Below, one piece after another: positions 1 through 5,285 of a stretch of 7,269 bases of DNA (position 1 is the first letter of the stretch; the number at the start of each line of letters is the position of its first letter). This stretch comes from Candidatus Heimdallarchaeota archaeon (GTDB taxonomy: Archaea; Asgardarchaeota; Heimdallarchaeia; Heimdallarchaeales; Kariarchaeaceae): assembly GCA_029882335.1 (NCBI GenBank), contig JAOUKW010000209.1, positions 1 to 7,269 of the forward strand, written 5' to 3'. Both the position numbers and the translations under genes were made by a program. Below the pieces are notes generated by a model. It did not search any database, had not been told where the DNA came from, and saw only the letters and a list, made by a program, of their open reading frames with translations.

Positions 1-360
1 TTTTAGTACAATTCGGAATAATGAATTTCTATCAATAATAAAACAAATAAATTGAATAGGAAGTTTTTGAAGTTCAGAGATAATATATTTTCTATAATTG
101 GCGTCACCTCTTTCAATAACTTCTCGTGTATCAACAATTGCATAAAAGAATTCAAAATTGGAAGTAAGTTCTAATAATTTATCAAACATTATCTTACTTG
201 CTTCATAGGATCTATATTTGAGAGATTTAAATATGATAGTGTCATCTTCTAATAAGTATACACGATCTTTTATTTCTTGGATTTCAGCTTGATTTAATGT
301 CTCGTGTATTTTATTAGTGGACATAACCATCTTTATACGAATACTGTATTTTAAATCCAT
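1..360 (-). CDS. Partial small alpha/beta protein, possibly STAS/SpoIIAA-like (C-terminus beyond left edge)
   Basis: An open frame of 120 codons runs from an ATG at 360 to the left edge with no stop, so the C-terminus is missing. The predicted pattern is a charged N-terminal helix (about residues 17-34), a strand (VYLLEDDTIIFKSL, 34-47), a helix (51-66), a hydrophobic strand ending in an acidic residue (FFYAIVDTRE, 71-80), a helix (88-100) and a strand (FICFIID, 104-110) followed by RNSLFR. This alternation, with the VD at the end of a strand and the late RN-x3-R, resembles STAS or SpoIIAA-like domains, but I recognise no decisive motif and the family call is tentative. The start is uncertain: Met11 (330) and Met13 (324) are in frame. 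A TATA-like box at 381-391 suits a leaderless start at 360, while another at 369-374 suits Met11 or Met13. The gene follows tfb on the same strand after 26 bases. Confidence 0.6.
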   Translation of the reverse strand, partial: MDLKYSIRIKMVMSTNKIHETLNQAEIQEIKDRVYLLEDDTIIFKSLKYRSYEASKIMFDKLLELTSNFEFFYAIVDTREVIERGDANYRKYIISELQKLPIQFICFIIDRNSLFRIVLK

Positions 361-386
361 TGGTATGATATAAATTTTTGATTATA

Positions 387-1349
387 TTATAGATTAATTG
401 AAATTTCTAATTTTCGAACTAATTCTTTATATCGATTTCTAACCGTAACTTCTGTTACAGTTGCTGTTTCTGCAATCTCCCTCTGAGTCCTTCTTTCACC
501 TTCTATAATCCCTGAAATATAAATTGCAGCGGCAGCCAAACCAGTTGGATCTTTACCAGCGGTTAATCCATTTTGTTTTGCATCATTTACTAAATCAATA
601 GCTTTTCTTGCAGTAGTTCCAGTTAATTTTAAATCAGCAGCGAACCGTACAATGTAATCAGTTGAATTTGCTAAAGGTATTTTTAAACTTAGCTCGTGGA
701 TCATTAATCTATAACAACGACCTAATTCTTTTTTAGACACTCTGGAATTTTTTGCTATCTCATCCAATGTTCTAGGTACACGTCTCTGTCGTGCAGCTGC
801 ATACGCAGAGGCTGCAACCATAGCCTCAATGGATCTTCCTCGTATTAATTTCTTCATAATTGCTTGCCTATAGATAACTGATGATGTTTCTTTTACTGAT
901 CTAGGCAATCCCAACTGTGAAGATAATCGATCTAATTCACTCATTGCATGGGCAAGGTTTCGATCTACAGGTGAGTGTACTCTACTTCGAGTATGCCATT
1001 TTCGTAGTCGGTGCATCTTCTGTCTTTGTGCTCCAGATAATTTGTTTCCATGTGCATCTCTGTCTGCCCAATCAATTTGTGTTGATAATCCTTTATCATG
1101 AACAGTATATGTTGTTGGAGATCCAACTCTAGCCCTTTTGTTTCTTTCTGCAGAATTAAAAGCTCTCCATTCAGGTCCATCATCAATTATTGAATCTTCG
1201 ATAACTGCACCACATTCACTACAAATAATATCCCCTCGATTAAAATCCTGAATTGTCGCTTTTGACCCACAATCAGGACAAGCAGAGCTAACTATTTCTG
1301 TTTTTTTTCTTTCCAATGAAATTTGTAAACACCCTAAATTCCAGCACAT
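387..1349 (-). CDS. tfb: Archaeal transcription initiation factor TFB (TFIIB homologue)
   Basis: TFB bridges TATA-bound TBP and RNA polymerase, contacts the BRE next to the TATA box and helps open DNA at the start site. Numbering from the in-frame TTG at 1352 (one codon before the ATG), a zinc ribbon is formed by C25, C28, C44 and C47 (CPDC and CSEC), followed by the linker motif GPEWRAF at 59-65 and the charged B-reader/linker region to about 125. Two cyclin-like repeats follow at about 128-213 and 226-315, with the usual alanine-rich helices (EAMVAASAYAAAR at 176-188; DPTGLAAAAIYISG at 268-281) and a C-terminal helix-turn-helix (RTQREIAETATVTEVTVRNRY). The length of about 320 residues is normal. 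I prefer the ATG at 1349 because a good TATA box lies at 1391-1398. It gives an N-terminal extension with two extra cysteines; a TTG at 1316 would give a more conventional N-terminus. Stop is TAA. Family assignment is firm, the start less so. Confidence 0.96.
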   Translation of the reverse strand: MCWNLGCLQISLERKKTEIVSSACPDCGSKATIQDFNRGDIICSECGAVIEDSIIDDGPEWRAFNSAERNKRARVGSPTTYTVHDKGLSTQIDWADRDAHGNKLSGAQRQKMHRLRKWHTRSRVHSPVDRNLAHAMSELDRLSSQLGLPRSVKETSSVIYRQAIMKKLIRGRSIEAMVAASAYAAARQRRVPRTLDEIAKNSRVSKKELGRCYRLMIHELSLKIPLANSTDYIVRFAADLKLTGTTARKAIDLVNDAKQNGLTAGKDPTGLAAAAIYISGIIEGERRTQREIAETATVTEVTVRNRYKELVRKLEISINL

Positions 1350-1356
1350 CAATCTA

Positions 1357-1372
1357 TATGTACCGGTATATC
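1357..1372. promoter_or_regulatory. GC-centred palindrome at the predicted tfb start site
   Basis: The perfect palindrome TACCGGTA (1361-1368) extends by two more paired bases on each side after one mismatch (ATxTACCGGTAxAT, 1358-1371). It covers the position where transcription of tfb should start, judged from the TATA box. A CCGG core is rare in this AT-rich background. A repressor site overlapping the start site is a common archaeal arrangement, but no regulator is identified here and the role is inference. Confidence 0.35.
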
Positions 1373-1390
1373 AGTTCTCCACTAATTAAA

Positions 1391-1398
1391 TATATAAA
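1391..1398 (-). promoter_or_regulatory. TATA box of tfb
   Basis: On the minus strand the octamer reads TTTATATA, preceded by ACAAAG, which is acceptable as a BRE. The box centre is about 45 bases from the ATG at 1349, predicting transcription start near 1368 and a leader of about 19 bases. It is the best match to an archaeal TATA box in the window. Confidence 0.6.
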
Positions 1399-1754
1399 CT
1401 TTGTCCTTGACAAATCAATTTTAAATTATTGAATCTGTTTTTTTATTTAAATTTTACCCATAAAATTATTAAATTATTAAACTAATACGAAGATTTTCTC
1501 TTTAAAATCCTTCAGAATGCGGAATTTTAAATATTAATAAATGTATTATATATTTATTTTTTTGTAAAATAAATCAAAATTCCATATGGTCTATTCTTAA
1601 TTCAAATTATCTAAAACTAAAGGAATAAGACTTGTAAATATAGATCCCAATACCAGCCAACTAAATTGAATTAATTAATTTAGCTATATTATATTATAAT
1701 AATCAAAATAACGAATATAACAAAATTTATCTAATTTTCAATTTAGTAGAATAC

Positions 1755-1764
1755 AAATATATAA
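1755..1764 (+). promoter_or_regulatory. TATA box of the PPP phosphatase gene
   Basis: AAATATATAA is centred about 30 bases before the ATG at 1790. This spacing predicts that transcription begins at or a few bases before the start codon, that is, a leaderless or nearly leaderless mRNA. No purine-rich ribosome binding site is visible before the ATG. Confidence 0.5.
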
Positions 1765-1789
1765 TTATCTTTCTGATATTTTAAGAAAT

Positions 1790-2755
1790 ATGAGAGAAAT
1801 ACCTAATGGAATTCCAGAACTGTGTAAAAATCTCATTTTGGATACGTTGCAAATAACTCCTTTATCAAATGCTATATTTAATATTGAAGAATTAGCCGAT
1901 GTTATTAATCAGTTTATTGAATTAGAGGGAAACAAGTCTAATTGCATTGAATTATCTACAAATTATATTGATACGTTGATTATAGGAGATATTCATGGTG
2001 ATGTTACATCACTAAATAAAATCGTATCCCACTTTTTAGAAGGTAAGGTAAATTCAATGGTATTTTTAGGCGATTATGTGGATAGGGGAGATGATTCACT
2101 AAAAGTAATAATAACACTACTTAGTTTAGCTCTTGCCTTTCCTAATAATATTCAATTATTAAGAGGGAATCATGAAGATAGTGCATTAAATAGAAGATAT
2201 GGATTCACGAAAGAATTATATCAAAAATATCCTGATAAGGGAGATTTCTCTGCAATTGAAAGTTTGTTTGACTTGTTATATGAATATTTTTCACTATCTG
2301 CTTTAACACCAGGAGGTACAATATGTTTTCATGGTGGAATACCAAATGGTTTAGAAAAGATACAATCATTACAAAAGATCCCTAAACCACATTCACAAGT
2401 AATTTTAATGAATGAAAATAGAGATGAATATTATCAATATCTTCAACAAGTTATGTGGAATGATCCTGATGAGAATATGAAAGAGGGTTATGGAAATTCG
2501 AAAAGAGGTAGTAATTTTCATACGTTCGGTTCCGAAGTTACAGAAGAATTTCTTAGTAAAAGTAATGCTAAAAGAATTGCAAGAGCACATGAATCTCATA
2601 GAGGAGGGTTTCAAAATATCTTTAATGGTAAGTTACTTCATATTTTTTCAAGTCAACCATATTTTGGATTAGTTAAAAAGGCATATATAATCCACGAAAC
2701 ACCTGAGAAAACTACAATAAGAGATTTAGATTTTAATGAATTTTTAGTCCTATAA
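1790..2755 (+). CDS. PPP-family (eukaryotic-type) serine/threonine protein phosphatase
   Basis: The product should remove phosphate from phosphoserine or phosphothreonine using a two-metal centre in the cytoplasm. All PPP signature motifs are present in order: GDIHGD (66-71; D67 and H69 bind metal), GDYVDRG (94-100; D95 bridging, R99 binds phosphate), RGNHE (125-129; N127 and the catalytic H128), HGG (181-183; H181), MWNDPDE (222-228, matching the WSDP/WGDP segment of PP1 and PP2A), RGSNFHTFG (239-247) and RAHE (265-268; H267). The presence of the WNDP and RG-x-FG blocks places it with the PP1/PP2A-like PPP group rather than with bacterial ApaH-type enzymes, in my reading. Residues 1-60 are a helical lead-in without a recognised domain. 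At 321 residues it is a bare catalytic domain of usual size. No kinase gene is adjacent, so the substrate is unknown. The ATG start fits the TATA spacing. Confidence 0.93.
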   Translation: MREIPNGIPELCKNLILDTLQITPLSNAIFNIEELADVINQFIELEGNKSNCIELSTNYIDTLIIGDIHGDVTSLNKIVSHFLEGKVNSMVFLGDYVDRGDDSLKVIITLLSLALAFPNNIQLLRGNHEDSALNRRYGFTKELYQKYPDKGDFSAIESLFDLLYEYFSLSALTPGGTICFHGGIPNGLEKIQSLQKIPKPHSQVILMNENRDEYYQYLQQVMWNDPDENMKEGYGNSKRGSNFHTFGSEVTEEFLSKSNAKRIARAHESHRGGFQNIFNGKLLHIFSSQPYFGLVKKAYIIHETPEKTTIRDLDFNEFLVL

Positions 2756-2766
2756 ATAAATTAAAT

Positions 2767-2783
2767 ATAGATATCATATCTAT
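2767..2783. promoter_or_regulatory. Perfect 8+1+8 inverted repeat upstream of the LysE-type gene
   Basis: ATAGATAT-C-ATATCTAT lies 12 bases after the phosphatase stop codon and about 12 bases before the TATA box of the exporter gene. A spacer of one base disfavours an RNA hairpin and no T run follows, so a protein-binding site is more likely than a terminator. In DNA this AT-rich, a palindrome of this size can also arise by chance. Confidence 0.3.
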
Positions 2784-2794
2784 CTTAACCATAA

Positions 2795-2803
2795 TTAATA
2801 TAA
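2795..2803 (+). promoter_or_regulatory. TATA box of the LysE-type exporter gene
   Basis: TTAATATAA is centred 27 bases before the ATG at 2826, the spacing expected when transcription starts at the start codon. It suggests the exporter is transcribed separately from the phosphatase gene 70 bases upstream. Confidence 0.45.
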
Positions 2804-2825
2804 CAACAAATGTTATAAAATAAAT

Positions 2826-3494
2826 ATGAATATAAATGATAAATTATTTCTAATTTTTCTTGGATTTTCGCTTGCTGTTCCTTTAGGCCCAATAAATATG
2901 GAAATGATAAAACAAACTTTAGCAAATAGAAAACCTAAAAGAGGTTTAATTACAGGTATTGGAGCAATGACTGGTGATTTCACTATTGCTTTGACAATTT
3001 TATCTATTGGAACGACTTTATTTATATCCCTTCTAAAAGTAAAAATTATCATTAGCATATTGATATTAGTTAACTTTTTAATCCTTATGTATTTTGGAAT
3101 TAGTGCTTTAAGGATGGAAATAGCGATCCCAAAAAATGAAGAATTAATAGATAAAGCACCAATTATGAATTATGAATTACTTTCATCGTATTCTTCAGGT
3201 TTATTTTTGGTAATAACATCGCCTTGGAGCTATTTCTGGTGGGCTTCATTTGGTCCATATATTTTTACCAAAGGTTATGAGATTAGTACGTTTAATCAGA
3301 AATTAGTTGTAATTACTTATTTTTTGGTTGGTATTTTTTTATGGATTTCAATCATGAATTCTATTTTATACTTAACGAATAAATATTCAACTGAAAAAAT
3401 AATTTCTCGGATAACTAAAGGCAGTGGAATAATTATTATAATATTTGGTTTAAAAATCCTTCTTGATGGATTTTGCCTATTTACTTCTTGTTGA
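2826..3494 (+). CDS. LysE/RhtB-type membrane exporter
   Basis: A 222-residue integral membrane protein with about six hydrophobic segments (roughly 7-24, 40-68, 73-95, 123-148, 160-183 and 199-217). LysE/RhtB proteins export amino acids or related small molecules by proton-coupled transport. Family marks are VPLGPIN at 18-24 in the first helix, the glycine-rich GLITGIGAMTGD at 40-51 in the second, and SPWSYFWWASFGPY at 132-145 in the fourth, where many archaeal members carry an NPYFWxWW-like segment. Here the usual asparagine-proline is serine-proline. The substrate cannot be inferred. Length is typical of the family. The ATG start matches the TATA spacing. The gene converges on the CDF gene, with 33 bases between their stop codons. 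An unrelated small exporter of the same superfamily is the main alternative. Confidence 0.82.
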   Translation: MNINDKLFLIFLGFSLAVPLGPINMEMIKQTLANRKPKRGLITGIGAMTGDFTIALTILSIGTTLFISLLKVKIIISILILVNFLILMYFGISALRMEIAIPKNEELIDKAPIMNYELLSSYSSGLFLVITSPWSYFWWASFGPYIFTKGYEISTFNQKLVVITYFLVGIFLWISIMNSILYLTNKYSTEKIISRITKGSGIIIIIFGLKILLDGFCLFTSC

Positions 3495-3527
3495 TAATTA
3501 TTTTCAATAATATTAGTTTATGATTTA

Positions 3528-4652
3528 TTAATGATCACATGGATCAGCATGAATAATTATCTCCAAATCACGAATATTCTGTTTCAGATCTTCCTCAATT
3601 TGATGTAAAATTGAATGAGTTCTTTCAAGACTATATTCACGATTTACCACGACATGTAATTCTGCATTTAATTGACGTCCGCTCCATCTTGCTTTGACGT
3701 TATGAACACTTTGAACTTCGTTATTTGAGGAGGTTAAATTATGTATTTTATCAATTATTTCAGGCTCCACACCATCAATAAGTCTAATAAGAATCATCCT
3801 CGATGAATCTTTTAATATTATTATAATTATCACCCCAATTACCAAACCAACTAAAGTATCCAATATATATAATCCGAAGATTGCCCCTATAGCACCAATT
3901 AATACAGATAATGAGATAAAACCATCAATTCTACTGTGATAACCATCAGCAATTAATGCATTTGAATTAATTTGTTTACCAATCCTAATTCTATAACTTG
4001 CAACTAATTCATTGCCAATAAAACCAATAATAGAAGCAGCAATTAATACCCCTATATTCTCAATCGGCACAGGATTAAAAAATCGTATAATTGATTCTTT
4101 GACAATCAGGTATGCACTCCATGCAATCATTAATAGAATAAATAATCCCGCTAGTTCCTCAATTTTACCATACCCATAGGTAAATTTCTTTGATTTTTTC
4201 CTCCGAACAAGTCGATATGCAAAAAATAGAGGTACAGAAGTTAATGCATCTGAGAAATTATGAATAGTATCAGCAAATAAAGCCATACTATTTGTAATGA
4301 TAACCACGTAGACTTGTAAAATAGCTGTAATCATTAATCCAAAAAAAGATAGTTTGACTGCTTTCATACCAATTTCCGTCTGTTCATCAAAATTAATTTC
4401 CATGCTTGGTTTATGATCATGGGTATGAAATATTGTGGAAAAAAACTTACCAATTATACCAAAGCGATTTTTTTTATGATGATGGTCATGGTCATGGTCA
4501 TGATGGTGGTCATGATCATCATGAAGATGATGTTCATTTCGAGTTTCATTGGTATGATGGTGGTTGTGCAAATCATGTGAGTTTACAGAATTTGTTTTAG
4601 TATTTTCCAATTCATTTAAAGGAGAATCATCTTTTTTGTTATTATGACCCAT
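3528..4652 (-). CDS. Cation diffusion facilitator (CDF) metal exporter with histidine-rich N-terminus
   Basis: CDF transporters export Zn2+ or other divalent cations in exchange for protons and usually act as dimers. Residues 1-80 form a cytoplasmic tail with 21 histidines and many aspartates, densest at 41-59. Six membrane segments follow (about 99-120, 122-147, 165-186, 199-219, 241-260 and 263-281). Transport-site residues are in place: D128, H131 and D135 in helix 2 (ADTIHNFSD) and D236, H239 and D243 near helix 5 (ADGYHSRID). The two HxxxD motifs resemble zinc-transporting CDFs, so zinc is the likeliest cargo. The C-terminal domain (about 290-374) has the expected small alpha/beta pattern and ends in a possible metal-binding HADPCDH. 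Length is normal for a CDF with an extended tail. ATG start; a TATA-like box lies 32 bases upstream. Cobalt, iron or manganese transport remains possible. Confidence 0.93.
   Translation of the reverse strand: MGHNNKKDDSPLNELENTKTNSVNSHDLHNHHHTNETRNEHHLHDDHDHHHDHDHDHHHKKNRFGIIGKFFSTIFHTHDHKPSMEINFDEQTEIGMKAVKLSFFGLMITAILQVYVVIITNSMALFADTIHNFSDALTSVPLFFAYRLVRRKKSKKFTYGYGKIEELAGLFILLMIAWSAYLIVKESIIRFFNPVPIENIGVLIAASIIGFIGNELVASYRIRIGKQINSNALIADGYHSRIDGFISLSVLIGAIGAIFGLYILDTLVGLVIGVIIIIILKDSSRMILIRLIDGVEPEIIDKIHNLTSSNNEVQSVHNVKARWSGRQLNAELHVVVNREYSLERTHSILHQIEEDLKQNIRDLEIIIHADPCDH
4476..4532. repeat. Low-complexity hexamer tract encoding the CDF His/Asp tail
   Basis: On the plus strand three tandem ATGGTC hexamers (4482-4499) sit within a longer run of ATG/GTC/ATC-like triplets. 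On the coding (minus) strand these read as alternating GAC/GAT and CAT codons, giving the HDHD pattern. Such a tract can expand or contract by replication slippage, so tail length may vary between strains. Confidence 0.6.
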
Positions 4653-4680
4653 ATTTACAATATACTCTCTTAGATCCTTT

Positions 4681-4688
4681 AATTTAAA
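4681..4688 (-). promoter_or_regulatory. TATA-like box of the CDF gene
   Basis: On the minus strand TTTAAATT lies within the palindrome CTTTAAATTAAAG (4677-4689) and is centred about 32 bases before the ATG at 4652. This predicts a leader of only about 5 bases. Confidence 0.4.
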
Positions 4689-4719
4689 GATTTGTATTTA
4701 CATAACCATATTAAAGTAG

Positions 4720-4734
4720 AATAGAAATTCTATT
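4720..4734. promoter_or_regulatory. Perfect 7+1+7 inverted repeat upstream of the CDF promoter
   Basis: AATAGAA-A-TTCTATT lies about 30 bases upstream of the CDF TATA-like box and 27 bases past the stop codon of the small coiled-coil gene. It could be an operator for metal-responsive control of the exporter, but nothing in the sequence identifies the regulator, and it could be chance in AT-rich DNA. Confidence 0.25.
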
Positions 4735-4761
4735 TTGGAATAATATAATTTAATGAGGAAA

Positions 4762-5025
4762 TTATGATTGATTGAATTCATTTGAATTTTTCATTTTAGA
4801 TATTCTCTCTTGAAGTTCTTTTAATTCGTTCTTTAATTTAACCTCCAATTTTTTATTATTTACTACATCAGTCATGGATTCCAATGGATTGGAAGTTGAA
4901 TATATATTAATATTCGAGATAAGTTTTTTTTGAAGAGTCTCTAATTCTTCTTTCAATGATTTTTCTTGTGACAACAAATAATCATAATTTTCTGTGGTCA
5001 AAAATAAACAAATGTCTTTCAACAA
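4762..5025 (-). CDS. Small coiled-coil protein of unknown function
   Basis: An 87-codon frame with no recognised domain. The product is highly charged and predicted to form two heptad-like helices, about 17-37 (LLSQEKSLKEELETLQKK) and 58-79 (KKLEVKLKNELKELQERI), joined by a polar linker containing NPLESMTDV, so a helical hairpin or an antiparallel coil is plausible. There is no signal peptide or membrane segment in the likely mature form. The first codon at 5025 is TTG, and no ATG occurs before codon 51. A TATA-like box at 5031-5039 is too close to 5025 but suits a TTG at 5001 (codon 9), which would give a 79-residue protein beginning MTTENYDYLL. The gene is divergent from the larger coiled-coil gene at 5286. 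The regular amphipathic pattern argues for real coding, but the lack of an ATG keeps confidence moderate. Confidence 0.55.
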   Translation of the reverse strand: MLKDICLFLTTENYDYLLSQEKSLKEELETLQKKLISNINIYSTSNPLESMTDVVNNKKLEVKLKNELKELQERISKMKNSNEFNQS

Positions 5026-5030
5026 CTTAT

Positions 5031-5039
5031 TTATATTAA
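5031..5039 (-). promoter_or_regulatory. TATA-like box of the small coiled-coil gene
   Basis: On the minus strand TTAATATAA, the same nonamer as the box of the LysE-type gene, is centred about 34 bases before the TTG at 5001 and only 10 before the TTG at 5025. It therefore supports the shorter form of the protein. Confidence 0.35.
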
Positions 5040-5204
5040 TTTTTGTACTGATGAAAATATTATTTCTTTACAAATTAATATTTTAACAATATTTTGCATA
5101 TTATATTATTAACAAACATCTACACAAAGATTTGTTAAGATTAGAATTATTCAACATTTGAACAAGATTTATTTCCTGTTATAATAGTACTTATTAAAGT
5201 AACT

Positions 5205-5264
5205 ATGATAAACAAATTATCAGATTTACAGAAATTATTTGATTATATTTATAATAGTAATTGA
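5205..5264 (+). CDS. Possible 19-residue microprotein or upstream ORF
   Basis: ATG at 5205 opens 19 codons ending in TGA at 5262-5264. The peptide MINKLSDLQKLFDYIYNSN would form a short amphipathic helix (I2, L5, L8, L11, F12, I15 spaced in helical register). A TATA-like element (5179-5189) lies at promoter distance. The frame is the same as that of the zinc-ribbon gene at 5286, separated from it by this TGA and a second stop (TAA, 5283). It may be an upstream ORF, a decayed N-terminal extension, or chance in AT-rich DNA. Confidence 0.2.
   Translation: MINKLSDLQKLFDYIYNSN
5248..5255 (+). promoter_or_regulatory. TATA-like box of the zinc-ribbon/coiled-coil gene
   Basis: TTTATAAT is centred about 25 bases before an ATG at 5277 and about 34 before the TTG at 5286. 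The 11-mer TTATAATAGTA (5249-5259) that includes it is repeated exactly 70 bases upstream (5179-5189), so there may be two promoters. Confidence 0.4.
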
Positions 5265-5285
5265 GATAGATATAGTATGTCTTAA

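Larger units (their letters stand above)
1350..1789. other. Divergent intergenic region, tfb / PPP phosphatase
   Basis: These 440 bases hold the two divergent promoters and otherwise no frame worth calling: every ATG on either strand that I checked meets a stop within about ten codons. Present are a CTAAATT/AATTTAG inverted repeat with a 9-base loop (1661-1683), an AATAAAT/ATTTATT hairpin followed by a T run (1536-1563) with no plus-strand gene ending before it, and long A/T-only stretches. No tRNA-like or C/D-box RNA structure was evident. Confidence 0.6.

Noticed and set aside
917..1186. Frames of about 70 codons on both strands inside tfb
   Set aside because: They overlap the firmly identified TFB frame and show no recognisable domain, so they are shadow frames.
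1536..1563. Hairpin followed by a T run, terminator-like on the plus strand
   Set aside because: No plus-strand gene ends before it and the stem is A/T only; it is probably a composition effect.
2405..2672. Antisense and alternative-frame ORFs of 60-69 codons inside the phosphatase gene
   Set aside because: They lie within the conserved PPP frame, which carries the catalytic motifs, and their products look like random low-complexity sequence.
2813..3058. 81-codon minus-strand ORF opposite the LysE-type gene
   Set aside because: Its hydrophobicity mirrors the membrane helices on the other strand; the sense frame carries the family motifs.
3497..3511. ATTATT-TTC-AATAAT hairpin between the convergent LysE-type and CDF genes as a bidirectional terminator
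   Set aside because: The stem is six A-T pairs with no proper T tract on either strand, too weak to call.
4406..4600. Plus-strand ORF with DGHGHDGGHDHH-like sequence
   Set aside because: It is the antisense reading of the His/Asp codon tract of the CDF gene; GAC/CAT repeats also give His and Asp codons on the opposite strand.
5111..5136. AACAAA...TTTGTT hairpin in the control region of the two coiled-coil genes
   Set aside because: The stem is interrupted and almost entirely A-T; it could equally be chance.
5266..5273. Third copy of ATAGATAT, as in the palindrome at 2767-2783
   Set aside because: An 8-mer of this composition is expected about once or twice in a window of this size, and it has no inverted partner here.
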